64,000 nucleotides of DNA from Ailurus styani (lineage: Eukaryota; Chordata; Mammalia; Carnivora; Ailuridae). Below the pieces are notes generated by a model. It made no database searches. It was not told the DNA's origin and saw nothing but the letters and a program-made list of their open reading frames with translations. Below are positions 46,331 to 58,419 of this stretch, one piece after another. The stretch lies in NCBI GenBank assembly GCA_002007465.1, contig LNAC01000375.1, positions 1,344,087-1,408,086 of the forward strand. Reading direction: 5' to 3'. The number at the start of each line of letters is the position of its first letter. Position 1 is the stretch's first letter. Position numbers and translations under genes: made by a program.

Positions 46331-49019
46331 TATGTTTAATTCTCTAATTGTCTCTTCATAAATATTTCATAAAAGCTATTAAAAAAACTGTGAATTCATC
46401 TTTATAAGAAAAACAGGAAGTAAACGAGCATCACTATACACTGCATGGCAGATCCCACCCCATGAAAGCACACAGATGATACTACTGAAGATAAGACCAA
46501 GCTGCCCAGGCTACTTGGGTGTGCTCAACAGAAGGAAGTCTTTCTTGAGGAAGAGGTACTTGGCTGACTCTCAACTGACTCAGCAGAGAACAGATGAGAA
46601 AGACAAGAGAAGTTATATAATTGGTGAGTGTTAATTGAGGGGCCTTTAAATGAGCAACCATTTAAATTTATAAATTATCTATTATGGAGTTACTAAATTA
46701 ATGCATTTTTCCAGCTCTATAAAATTATTCCCTGCTTACTAATTTCATCTTTTAGTTCATTCGTATTAGTCTTGTTAAAAAAAAATCCAAGGGCTGAAAA
46801 AATAAGCCATATTGTAATGTGCCAAACTTGTACAAAACACGAATTATATCAACCATACAAAAAGAATCATAATAAAAATTTATTTCATATTAATTATGCA
46901 TTTTACACTCAATACCATATACTGTATAATTTAGTCCTTTAAAAGAGCAAAAATCACTGAAGCAAAAGAAAAGTTCTATTGTAAAGGATCAAGAAAAGTT
47001 GAATGATACATCTTTCAGAAAGTAATTTGACTTTCTGCTTCTCTCCATGATGCTTGCCAAACGGGCCCAGCAATAACTGGTAAATGAAGCAGTTTTTCTA
47101 AATGGATGCTTAAAATTCTTGCCAAATAAAGTAGGATTCTGTTAATTAAAATTTTAATTGTTCTTGAAAGTGATTGAGAAAGACAATACTTAACCTTTCT
47201 AAAAGAATATGTCAGCACCATATTTCTCCTTTAGCAGCCCATGTACGAATTACTTATTCAATACCTATTGATTAAATGTTTTAATCCTTATGCAGATTCA
47301 AATGATAACTGTGCACCCAATCAATGCTTGCTTGTAGCTTTGTGAGGAGCAGATGTTCCAGCTCATATGTTTATGTGAATTTAGGTACAACCTAAAGGGT
47401 CTTTTACTCCTTCTGTCACTTTCAAGGAGGACTGAAGGTTATTTTGATTATTGAGTTTGTCTCAACTCACACTTTTTTATGTGCAGCTCCCGCTGCCTGA
47501 TACTGAGCAGGCAAAATCTCTCAATACTTTGTTTCTTAGCTTAAGATAACATATAACCAGCTCAAAATTATTCTCTCCTTTAACAGGATGATGAGTCCCA
47601 AACAATTATGACTTTTTAAAAAGTTACTGACCCTTCCTACTCTGGTAACCATCTACTAGGTGTTCATGAAAAAATGGCCAAATTAGGATTATAGTCCAGC
47701 CAAATGTACATTCTTTATTCTGTATAGAACATCTTCCCTAAATCCTCTTATTTTTTTGTGTGCCAAAGAATTGGACTGGGAAATTTAGAAGGTAAGTATA
47801 ATTTTCTCTTACCACTCACCCTTAATCCAACAACATAAAATTATCACCAGTGTTGTTGTATTTTTTTCTTGAAATCTAATCTCTACTTACTAAAAAACAT
47901 TTTAACATAGAAGTAGGCAGTAGTAATAAAAATAAATCACCATATGTTTATCATAACCATTGATATAGTAAATAGATGTAAAAATTAAAAAATAATCTTT
48001 CCTTATATTCAATGTTAATGACCTGGTATGTATCATTTTGTACCTTTCTTTATGCCCATTCAAATATATTCACCCACATATAAGATTCTATAATTCTCTT
48101 TATCGAACATGAGGTTACATGGACTAGGCTATAAAAGCTTTCTACATGGATAATTACATATCAAGTCTTCAAAATCATATCTGACCCTAATTTGAGAAAC
48201 CTATTATTCTTGTTACCAAAAGGCTCAAACTTTCCTGACAATCTTAAATTGTTCACTAGACATCTGAAGTGAAAATGCACAATTTCATATGTGTTACCAT
48301 TTATCTAATGAAAAAGTTGAGATTTTCTTTCATGTATACTGGAGGACCATCAGTATTTCTAAGCAGAGCACTGACATGATCTCTTCTGTGTTCTAGTGAA
48401 ATACGTTTGTTACAGAAGGGAAACCCTACAGGTGGTGAGATACTACATCAAGATGGCTACTTTAGGAGGCCCACATGCTGAGGGCTAGAATAAGCACCCA
48501 ATAGACCATAGGAAGGGAGATGGCAGATTTTGTCAGAAAGGGAAACGTCAAAGTTTTCCAGATTCTCAGTTTCACGTCTATAGTGATCAAGTTCGACAGG
48601 ACAACACAGAAAGGAGAGCAATTTTGAGGTAAAAAATTGGCTCTACATATGTTGTACCTGAGGCTTTGGTGGGGTAACCATTAAACAGAGGCATGTGAAG
48701 AAATGGAAAAATCTCATAATTATCTCTTCTTCCTTGTCCCTTGACATATTAGCTTAAATGGTTTCCAATTTTGTTTTATATTGTCCACAGCTTTATTTTA
48801 TTGCTGACAAAGTCTTACACTGAATAAATACAATAAAATTTACATTTTCAATTGTTACACACTTGGACAGTTTCTAAGATTTTGTTATAAATAAGGATGC
48901 AATGAATATCTTGGTGAATATAACTTTTTCTTCCTTAGGTTACTTTCTCAGAATCTATGTTCTCAGAAGCACATGAAGTTTACTCAGTCAAATGATATAA
49001 CTATTGAAAACTCTTTGTT
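46331..49019. other. AT-rich intergenic DNA
   Basis: No gene or nameable repeat is seen over about 2.7 kb. Parts near 47900-48300 and 48720-48990 look like old LINE 3' sequence but cannot be assigned. Confidence 0.4.
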
Positions 49020-49033
49020 CAAAATGCTTTTTA

Positions 49034-49257
49034 TTTTTTTAATTTTTTAAGTTCAATTAGCCAATGTATAGTACAGCATTAGTTTTCAATGTAGTGTTCA
49101 ATGAGTCATTAGTTGCATGGAACACCCAGTGCTCAACAGATAATGTGCCCTCCTTAATGCCCACCACCCAATTACCCCATCTTCCCACCCCCCTACCCTC
49201 TGCAACTCTCAATTTATTTTCTGGAGTCCAGAGTCTCTCATCATTTTTCACCCTGTC
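49034..49257 (-). mobile_element. 5'-truncated L1, antisense 3' end
   Basis: On the minus strand it reads GAGCACTGGGTGTTCCATGC, then AACTAATGACTCATTGAACA, then an A-rich tail. This is the 3' end of a caniform L1 type whose 3' UTR differs from that of the element at 39184. A perfect 14-bp duplication CAAAATGCTTTTTA (49020-49033 and 49258-49271) flanks it. Confidence 0.85.
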
Positions 49258-49271
49258 CAAAATGCTTTTTA

Positions 49272-50149
49272 AAAGCTGTTTTATACATGCATGAGTGTGT
49301 GTGTGTGTGTTCATGCACACATGTATATACATATTACTGTGTTGTTTGATTTTACCTTATCACCAGAATTGGAATTTTAGTTTCTCCTTTAGGAGCACTC
49401 AAGGCATTATCAGCAGTAATTACTTAAACACACCCCTGGTAAGTGTATGCTGAGTATCACAGAATCCTACTGAAATAGCAAGGGCTTTTTAGCCTTTACA
49501 GTCTTTTAGCATATGAACTATCGATGCTTCATTCTGGAGCGTCACTAAGTCTGTAAATAATCTTTGCACATATGGATATATGATCCAAGACCCACAGATT
49601 TTCAGAAAAAAATCAGAACAAAACATTTTAAGCATCCTTTTTACTAACCAATTTATAGCTCCTCTCACAAAACGATGAATAAAGAGAAAACAAGTGCAAA
49701 ACAGCAGTTTACCTACTTCAGCTACTGAGTGCCGTATGTTCTCCTTTTCCTCGTCATGGACTTCCTCAGAGGCAAATTAGCAAAATCACAGATGCCTTCT
49801 GGAAAAAGTGATTAGACTATTCAGAGCTCCCTTGTGTTCTCTAAAAGGCATTTTAAAGTTAAGTGAACATTCCACTATGTTATCAGATTTACAATTGATT
49901 TCAGTTTCCAGTGTGCAACTTATCCTGACAGACTCCTGGAATACGGATACTCCTTTCACTCAGCGTTTGATTCTGAGGAAAATCCATAAGAAGAAAACAC
50001 ATCAAGTGCAGCAAAGCTATTACAATTCCAGTGGTTGGTTTCAAAAGCGGTTTTCAATGTGATATACACTGAAAGTAAGGAAATGGAGTAAGAAACAGTA
50101 TTTGTCTCGTGTCACACTATTATGGAACATTTTTCTACCTACTTCTTCT
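49272..50149. other. Intergenic DNA with a short (TG)n
   Basis: A TG run lies at about 49293-49310. The 84-codon open frame at 49808-50062 has no recognisable domain. Confidence 0.45.
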
Positions 50150-50440
50150 CATTCTTCTAACTCTGGGTTCAATTTCACTTCATCAGAGAGCTCTTCCTGA
50201 CATCCTTAAATGGTTTTCACCCTCATTCCTCAGTATTCAAGCCAATTCAATTGTTGATGGGATCAGAAATTTTGTGGTTACATATTTATTTTTGCTTGTT
50301 TTTCTCTGGCTCTTTCACTATATGTAAGAGCAGGAACAGGGTGTATTTCTTACCCAAAACATTTCCAGTTCCTGGCTAAGTACCTGGTATATAGCAGGTA
50401 TTCAACAAGTATCTGGCCAATTAATAAACAAAATTAATAA
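50150..50440 (+). mobile_element. L2 3' end
   Basis: CATCAGAGAGCTCTTCCTGA, then TATGTAAGAGCAGGAACAGG, GTACCTGGTATATAGCAGG and TATTCAACAAGTATCTGGCC follow the L2 3' consensus (cagagaagccttccctga ... tagaatgtaagctcc ... gtgcctggcacatagtagg). Confidence 0.75.
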
Positions 50441-50729
50441 AACTGTAAGTAAAACTCATAAGCACCAACTGCAGAGAACACCATCCAATGGACAGCTATA
50501 CTTTTTGGCTATGGAAATGAAAAGTATCTGCCTGTCTAAAAATATTGCAATTCATGCACTCATAAGACAATTTTTTATGGAATGACATCAACTCTTAAAT
50601 AGAAAAGAACTTAAGAATCAGAAATGATGCCCAATCCTGTTTTGTATCCCAAATGACAAAGTTCCTCTAAATATATAAACATAATAATTACAATTACAAT
50701 TAGTGATACATGTTTTGAAGAAAATGGGA

Positions 50730-51060
50730 AATGAAGATAAATAGTACTGATAAAGGAAGAGGGTTTCTTCAGACATAGCATGATCAGAAAAGACCTTATT
50801 GAAGAGGTATCTTTGGAGCCAAGGCCTGAAAATTGGAGGCAGCCCTGTCAAGTTCAGATGGAAGAATATTTCAGGTAGAGAAAAAGAACAAAGGCCAAGT
50901 TTGGAAACAGGTTTGATGTTCTCCAGAAACTAAAAAAAACAGTATGATTAGAGTGTACTGAATAAGAGGAAATGTGGTGGAAGGAAGGGTCATTAGGCCT
51001 GTAAACCATGGTAAGGAATTCAGACTAATCATTTCTTTATATTGCTTAACCATTGACTGA
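50730..51060 (+). mobile_element. L2-type ancient LINE fragment
   Basis: AAAGACCTTATTGAAGAGGT, GGAGCCAAGGCCTGAAAATT, AAGAATATTTCAGGTAGAGA, CAAAGGCCAAGTTTGGAAAC and TAAACCATGGTAAGGAATTC are in the order of an ancient LINE consensus seen also at 15286 and 24245. Confidence 0.6.
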
Positions 51061-51549
51061 ACTGGCAGAAGTGGGCCATCTGTGTAACACGAAGAGCAAA
51101 GTCAAATTAAAAAAATTCTCCATACCCTACATTTGATAGTTATGTTTCCTATGCAGGATCACATATTATACACAGATACTAAAAAAAGGGAGGGGGATAG
51201 GAATGAGAGCTCTTTAATTGTGCTAATAAAAGGATATATAACTTGGTTTCCCTCTTATAATTGTTATGGGTCAGAGAGTCTGTACTGGGTGAATGGAGGT
51301 CTCAGTCCTTGGATTCCCCATGGGAAGATATACATGGGGATGGTGCTCAAATAAAGACAGGCAGAAGGAAAATATCAAGCACAAAGCAGTTTATTAAAGC
51401 ACAAATATATTCTCAAGGCGAGAGAGTAGACAAATTCTTCAGTGTAGAATTGGCCCCTACAGTGTTTTGAAATTGGATATTATTGGGTCTCTCTGAGCTG
51501 GGAAGAGATTAGGATTTCTGGTTTTACTGTGGTTTTTTACATCTCAATT
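51061..51549. other. Intergenic DNA
   Basis: No gene is seen. The AAGCACAAAGCAGTTTATTA segment near 51377 resembles the antisense of an LTR polyadenylation region, but nothing else supports an LTR. Confidence 0.35.
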
Positions 51550-51563
51550 CTAAATAAGATCTT

Positions 51564-51777
51564 TAAAAAAAAAGTTTATTTATTTGTTTTGGAGAGTGGG
51601 GAGGGGCAGAGGGAGAGAAAGAGAGAATCTCAAGCAGACTCGCCGCTGAGGACATTGGGCTTAATATGGCGCTTGTCTTGGGGTTCAGTGCAGGGCTCCA
51701 CCTCATGACCCTGAGATCATGACCTGAGCCAAAATCAAAAGCCAGATGCTCAACTGACTGAGGCTCCTAGGCACCCC
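51564..51777 (-). mobile_element. Old carnivore SINE, antisense
   Basis: T/A-rich start with GTTTATTTATTTG, AATCTCAAGCAGACTC, CCTGAGATCATGACCTGAGC and a GCACCCCC end. A perfect 14-bp duplication CTAAATAAGATCTT (51550-51563 and 51778-51791) flanks it. Confidence 0.93.
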
Positions 51778-51791
51778 CTAAATAAGATCTT

Positions 51792-52485
51792 AAACCAAGG
51801 GTTGATTTTACACAAGTAAGGAAAGAAAGGGGATTTCACTGACCAAATAAGAAATTCAGCAAATATTGCTAAAATTTCATCATACAAATCTATCTTTCTC
51901 ATGCTTTATTGACATTCACAGTTTACAAAACACAGAAAAATATGGAATATATGCCACTTGTTCTTCTAAAGCAAAATAATTTTTGTCTATATTATAACTT
52001 TGTTAAACTATTAATCTATTTTTTTTTCTCATTTTCAAATCGTGCCACAGTCTGGGATTCCAAATTTTATTGGCCATTTGTCACAAGTCTGATAAAAATT
52101 TTGCATAGAAAATGGGCAAGAGGAAGTAATACAACTCTCCCTTTTCCAAGGATACAATATGGGAGATTCACTAGCTAAAGTTATAAAGTGACAATTATTT
52201 TTGAAAGTGCCTTTGAAATGAAGAAAGGTGGAGGGGGGGGTGACTTGTTTACTACCAGTTCTGTGCTAATGTCTGTACCAACCTGTAAGGAATAAGGAGG
52301 GATCCATTATCTGTCCAACATTTCCATTACTACCATTATTTGATTTTAAAGTTATGTCTTGGGACAACTACTGAATAATGTGTATGGTAGCTGAAATGTG
52401 TGCTTTTTGTTAATCACAGAAGTAGTTATGGGTTAGTATATGAGTTAATATATGGGTTAGTAGAAGTTTGGACAGAAACTTGGTG
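51792..52485. other. Intergenic DNA
   Basis: No gene is seen. The 89-codon open frame at 51909-52178 lacks a recognisable domain. TGGGTTAGTATATGAGTTA-like words repeat at 52429-52464. Confidence 0.4.
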
Positions 52486-52872
52486 TATTTGTCAGCTCTG
52501 CCTGCTTTAACAAGGGACCTTGGACTGGGTAGCTTAAACAAGAGAAATTTATCTTCTCACTGTTTGGGAATCTACAAGTCTGAAATCAAGGTGCCAGCAG
52601 GGTTGGTCTCTGGTAAACCCTCTCTTCCTGGCTTGTAGATGGCCCACCTTTCACTGTCCTCACATGGCATTTCTACTATACATGTGCAGTAAGAGAGAAA
52701 GTGATCTCTGGTGTCTCATTATTAGAAGGGCACCAGTACTACTGGATTAGGGCCCCACACTTATGTTATCATTTAACCTTAATTACCTTCTTAAAGGCAC
52801 AAAAAAGTCATGACAGAGAATCAGGGCTTCATATATTAATTTGGGTATGTAGCAAAACTCAGTCCATAACAC
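52486..52872 (-). mobile_element. MaLR LTR (MLT1-type), antisense
   Basis: The plus strand reads GACTGGGTAGCTTAAACAAG, AGAAATTTATCTTCTCACTG, AATCAAGGTGCCAGCAGGGT, GGCTTGTAGATGGCCCACCT, CCTCACATGGCATTTCTACT, TGGATTAGGGCCCCACACTT, and ends CTCAGTCCATAACA. This is the reverse complement of an MLT1-type LTR of the non-autonomous MaLR (ERVL-related) group. It looks nearly full length, solo and diverged, with no internal region or coding sequence beside it. Confidence 0.85.
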
Positions 52873-54139
52873 TTTGAAACCTGGGTGCTACCCTTGGCCT
52901 CCATGCTAAGTTGCTTGGACAGAGACCCTTCTCTTTACAAGCCCTCTTGTGTTTAATTTCTTCTCTTTGTTTTTTCCATGTGTAAAAAAGTTGAAGTGAT
53001 GATCTCTATCCGTCTCCAAAAAAAAGAAACTCTGGTTTTGTCCTCTAAGAAAATAAATGTAATGGTTAATATTTCAAATAATAAATGAAGCAAATAACAT
53101 CCCCTTCCACAACAGAATACTAGGATAATTTATAATAATCAGCTATAATAGTGTTTGTTTGAGTCTACTAAATTATCTACTAAATTGTCTTGACCCATAA
53201 ATTAATACGACTTAAAGGTTGTATTAAGACACATTCAAGAAGCCTATAATCAATTCCTCTCAACCTCAATAACCTACATCTTAAATAATACATCATAAAA
53301 TAATGCCAATAATGCATTCAAAGATTGAGCCTATTTAAACATTTCAGCCACAATATTTGTTGACATGATGGTTCATCATAAAACATTAATCTAGTAAATG
53401 CCTTGGGAGTTTACAAATGCATACATGTCAAAATGTTAATTAATTAAAATGAATTAAATTTAGCAAAACTATTATTATCCATGCCTGGCAATTTAGGCAA
53501 AGAAAAAATTAGGTCCTGTTCACATGGCTGCCTAACGAGTAGAACACTGGATTAATACACAAAATTACAAACATATTGTTGTTATTTGGACATGCCACTT
53601 AGAAGTCAGATTTCCAGGCACAACAGATTTAAACTTCAAAATAAAAAGCTGGGACATCAGGTCATTACACATAACTGGAAGTTGAGTTTCATCTGTAATC
53701 CAGAGTTCACATGAAACACAAATATATATTCTAGCATGAAATAAAATAGGAACTAAAGGCAGAAATAGGATTCAGAGACTGGAAAGGAGGTACACAGAAA
53801 ATGGATCAGAGAGCTGCCAAAAATTTCTCATCACCCCTTTGTCCACAAATGTAACAGCTTTCCTCTTGGGATGTTTGAAATATGTTATTTTCAGATTCTG
53901 CCAAAGAACATTAAGTACCACAGTTTTGCTTATATATGCTCATGACTTTGCTGCCTGAACTTACATAGTGTATTCCATTCTACAACTTCAATATAAGGGA
54001 CAAAATGAATAAGAGCTACATAGACTTAATCCTCACCCTTCAGAAGCTGGTAATTGGTGAAAGTGGCTATAATGAAGAGCCCAAAAGAGGAAAATGCAAT
54101 TAACCAGGAACTCTGTATAGTGTCTAATTTGATTTTCTT
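52873..54139. other. AT-rich intergenic DNA
   Basis: No gene or nameable repeat is seen. Confidence 0.4.
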
Positions 54140-54213
54140 GGCTTGTTAGCTCAGCTGGTTGGAGCGTGGTGTTAATGAAGTCAAGATTGCAAGTTCAATT
54201 GCCATATGGACCA
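54140..54213 (+). pseudogene. Decayed tRNA-Ile(AAT)
   Basis: The 74 bases align over their whole length with nuclear tRNA-Ile(AAT), from GGCTTGTTAGCTCAG to GGACCA. The A box (TAGCTCAGCTGG) is intact and the anticodon AAT is at 54174-54176. The B-box part reads AGTTCAATTGC, with G in place of the last C. The acceptor stem has a C:A mismatch and three G:T pairs, the anticodon stem has a G:A mismatch, and the T stem has two mismatches. This is therefore a tRNA pseudogene and not a working gene. No A tail or SINE body follows. Confidence 0.8.
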
Positions 54214-54968
54214 GTTAGCTTCACTCAATTCCATGGCTACTGACCAAATGAGTTCTATTGGTCACAAGAGAAACCAGACAAGAGAGGACAGATTAGAGAA
54301 AATCCATTATTATGACTGTCAAAACAAGCTCAAAGCACTACTGCAAGGGCTGGGTTGATGTATGGACTTCATTTTAATTATTTAAAATTGAGGAAATGTT
54401 TACGAAATTCTGAGAAGTGAAAATTGAGACAAAAATTTAGACTTTCGGAACACTATAATTAACGTTCTTTACCAAATCAGAACAAATTTGATTGATAACC
54501 TTATTAGACTTTGAGTTCACAGGTATCTAAGTTACAACACAGCTGAGTACATGGATTTTAGCTGAGGTAGATCAAATGTAGGAAAGAGAAAATTGAGAGA
54601 GAGAAATAGTGTTTAAGGTTCACAGCAGACAACAGACAGGCAGTTGCTGCAGCATTTACTCATTCTAAGAAGACCTAGCGTCTAGACTGACCTGCTCAAT
54701 TTTATGATAGGGCTTAATCCCCCTTAGAGTTGGATCCACTTAAAGTCACATGAAGGTAAAGTCATAGAGAAACTCTGGCTTAAATCAATTGTATAAGATT
54801 CCAAAGGCATCTACACAATTGTAATTTCTCTTTATCCCTGGATCTTAAGACCGTAGACACATATCCTATAACTGAGTGCTATGTGTAACATGCAAGAGCA
54901 GTTCTAGTATAACAGACCAACAAGTCTGGGATTCAGCTTTATGATACTCCTGGGAAAATATGAAAGAC
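54214..54968. other. Intergenic DNA
   Basis: No gene or nameable repeat is seen. Confidence 0.45.
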
Positions 54969-54982
54969 AGAAGTGGAGTTAA

Positions 54983-55183
54983 GGGCACCTGGGTGGCTCA
55001 GTAGGTTAAAGCCTCTGCCTTCGGCTCAGGTCATGATCTCAGGGTCCTAGGATCAAAGCCCACATGGGGCTCCCTGCTTGGCAGGGAGCCTGCTTCCTCC
55101 TCTCTCTCTCTGCGTGTCTCTCAGCCTACTTGTGATCTCTCTCTCTGTCAAATAAATAAATAAAATCTTAAAAAAAAAAAAAA
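54983..55183 (+). mobile_element. Carnivore SINE (young), perfect duplication
   Basis: GGGCACCTGGGTGGCTCAGT head, mustelid-type body, AAATAAATAAATAAAATCTT tail and A run. A perfect 14-bp duplication AGAAGTGGAGTTAA (54969-54982 and 55184-55197) flanks it. Confidence 0.97.
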
Positions 55184-55197
55184 AGAAGTGGAGTTAA

Positions 55198-56280
55198 ATT
55201 ATCTTGCTTGGCAAGTGTTCATGGTAACGACACAGCCGATAAATCTGGAATGTGACCAGAGAACAAGTCGCCTTGTGTAGAGGAGTGGATTCTTTAAGAA
55301 CCAAAAACAAGTACATACTACAGTTTGAATTCATCATTTTCCCTTTTAACTTATAAATCTGACTGCTCACCTCATCCCACCCTGCTTTGCTCACAAGGGA
55401 AATAATACACATCACTTGTCCTTCCATTCTTAAGAAAAACAAGGCCTTTCTGGAAGTTTTGGGAAAACTCCAATATACAGTGCTACTGTTTGCCTGAATG
55501 TTCTAAGGACTCTCAAATGTCTTTCTTTGTGGGAGGCAAGGAACAGGCTCAGTACTACTCTCCTCTTCCCTCCATTGGCAACATTTGATGGAAAATTATA
55601 GGACAGATAATTTGCTGTTTGATATTACATGAATAAAAACAAGGGGATACCATTGATGTCTTTGAATGGTGATTTATTCTAAGGAGTCATTTCCAAACTT
55701 TTTCAAACTCTCATCTTTAAACTTTTTCTATTATAATGGCAGAGACAAAAGTCTTTCTAGTGGAAAGTGTGAGAGGGAAGGGCGAGACAATTAACTAGTG
55801 GTCCACTCAGTTACAGGAAAATTGCCTGAACAGCATTCTGTTATCTTGTGATAATAGGGCCATTTTTGTGCATCACATTTTCATTTTCAACTGTGTTCAT
55901 TTTAATTACTTTCATTTGAATACCCAATCTTAACTTTTTCCTCTACATGTGCCTTGCTAATCAAAATGCTTGATTCATTAACATTACTAAGAGTTACAGG
56001 ACTTTATTAATACACTAAATTTTAGCAACGAGTTCTCCTACAGAAATTGCAAATACTAAGGCCAGCCATAATGATATTTTAAGTGTCTTAGGAATGCCAG
56101 CTAAGAGCTGTTGTTAACTGGATGAGCACTAACTACAGTTAGCAGTAGTGCTCTAATGCCCCCTATTGGTTAGTTCCTTGAGAATTAAATTGATGTTAAG
56201 TAATTTTGAGCCCAAAGAAAAACTATCAATGCTGTTTCACTTCAACCCAGTTTAGGTCATAAACTACAAAATACTGATAT

Positions 56281-56281
<1 letters not shown>
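55198..56281. other. Unique-looking AT-rich DNA
   Basis: No gene is seen. The part at about 55900-56240 has no repeat resemblance and varied composition, so it is a plausible but unproven conserved non-coding candidate. Confidence 0.35.

Positions 56282-56320
<39 letters not shown>
56282..56320. repeat. (CA)n microsatellite
   Basis: Pure CA run of about 19 units. Confidence 0.98.
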
Positions 56321-56322
<2 letters not shown>

Positions 56323-58060
56323 TGTATCCTCGGGTTTCACTTTTGAGTTAAAACTAGAGGACAAATAAGAGATTAAAAAAGGGTAAATTTTGCACTGCAT
56401 GTAAGAAAACACCTACACCCATCTATATGCAACTATTGATGAGTGTGAACTATGCATAGGTTTTTTTTTCACACAATGTTAACAATTTGCTATAGCCAAA
56501 GAGCACAGACTTTTTAAAAAAGTAGTCCCAAATTTGAATCAAGATAGTTTTCTTCCTTATCACACTGAGCCATATAAACATAAGAAAGTTACTTTTTTTG
56601 TATTGTGAAAATGATATGGACTATAATTACAATTGGACATTGTTTTAAGGATGAAAAGAATGATGATTCATGTGAAAATGCCTACTATACGTACAATAAA
56701 TGCTAATTAAAGCTTAGTTTACTTTTTGCTTCTTACAATAACTAATATAAACATTGCCTATATCTCCATTTTATAAATAGAACAAATGAGGGTCAGAAGG
56801 AGAAAACCACAACTAATAAATAGTAATGCTAGCATTAAAATCTAGAACACTCTGCCTCCAATATAAATGTTTGCCTTCTTCAGTTATATACACTGAAACC
56901 TTATTCCAACTCATTGCTATGAAATCAGGTCCATACAAGCTACTTGATTTTGAATTATATGCTATAAAATTTAATAAGCAAAATACAAGGATAAAAAATG
57001 TTGTGGTCTTATTTGTAGAAGTATTCTAGATGAAGTTTAACAAATATTTAATTTGTGTTATTAAAAAACATAGGTTATTCTCAAAACAAACAAGTGAACA
57101 AACAAAATTGATCACATTTCAATGACATAAAGTATTTGCCATCTGACAGTGTTTACTCTCTTTGTGAGTTTATTATACTATCTCTTTGCATTTTCACTAC
57201 CATTTCTCCTTTTAGAAATGTCAGTTACCAGGAAGATCTAGTGGGCTTTCATGCCTGCTCTATAAATGAAGGAAAAGCAATTGTTGGAGATTTTGATTAT
57301 TACATATACATTCACAAGCAGACTTAAATATATCTATAGGTACAGAGATTTAATTACCAGGTAGAACTGGTAATATTCTCAACATAATTAAGACAGTTAA
57401 AATACTTTGATTTGGAAAAAAAACACCTTATAATTCATATTATACTCAAAAATTACCTGTGATCATTGATCTCAATTTAGTAATTGGTCAAACTTTCTAA
57501 ATTATGTAATGAGAAATACATTTGATTGGGTTTGTCTGCTGGTGCTTTAGGCTGCAAATTATCAAAGATTGTTTAAATCATGCCCCGATATTCTAATTCT
57601 TACAACATAAAAGAAGTCACACTGGTGATCAATTAAATGCATACTTATTTCTATTTCAGGATAATGTAAAAGAGCATAACAACTTAAATATCTGCCCACT
57701 CATAGTCATTTTCTAGTTAGATCTTAAATCAAAGTTAATTAAGCTAAGGCATCATTTTTTGATGGGTCTGGAATTTGCACATATAAATTTAATAATGAAT
57801 AATTGTAGGTCATTTCTTTATCAGCAAAGACATGTGCCATTATAATTGTATTAGTATTAGTGGAAAGTGCTGAGCTAAGGTTATACAAGTTAATTAAGCT
57901 TTTGTGACTAGGATAAACTAAAACAAATAATTAAATACTGGAGCTCCAATGGTATGTTGTGGGACAGTGATACACTGACATCATTTTTGTAAGTCTATTC
58001 ATTTATTGATTTACTTACTCAAAAATATTTATTGAATTTCCATTATGTATACCAGAAGGA
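56321..58060. other. AT-rich intergenic DNA
   Basis: A possible ancient repeat lies at 56640-56870 (CTCCATTTTATAAATAGAAC). The rest, notably 57480-58000, is unassigned and carries two AGTTAATTAAGCT words (57735-57747 and 57888-57900). Confidence 0.4.
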
Positions 58061-58380
58061 TAATTAGGTTCAATCCTAATTAACCACCTGCTAACTGTTA
58101 TACCAGAATCTACCTCATGTCTTCGAATCTCCCTTATCTATAAAACAGGGATAAAAATACCAATTTTACAAAATTGCTGTAGAATTAAGAATACAGAATA
58201 AGTGCAGTTCTTGGCATTTAATATCTCCACAATAAATATTACCTTGATCTGATCTTGAGCTTTTTTTTTTTTTTGAAGTGGGCACATCATTCCACTTCTC
58301 TGTAAAGGTTTCTTGATCTCTATATCACTGGACAAGAATATGTGTGAGGTCCTTTTTGGATCTAACCTATGTTACTGCAA
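58061..58380 (+). mobile_element. MIR SINE relic
   Basis: CTCCCTTATCTATAAAACAG, GGATAAAAATACCAATTTTA, AATTGCTGTAGAATTAAGAA and CAGTTCTTGGCATTTAATAT follow the MIR 3' core. A second piece, GAGGTCCTTTTTGGATCTAA, lies at 58347-58366. A T run interrupts at 58260-58274. Confidence 0.65.
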
Positions 58381-58419
58381 ATCCACCAAGCCTAAATGTC
58401 AGAACTAGGCACTGAAATA

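Noticed and set aside
52486..52872. Endogenous retrovirus with internal genes
   Set aside because: Only an LTR of the non-autonomous MaLR group is seen. No gag, pol or env-like sequence and no second LTR lie nearby.
54140..54213. Functional tRNA-Ile gene
   Set aside because: The acceptor, anticodon and T stems all contain mismatches and the B box is altered.
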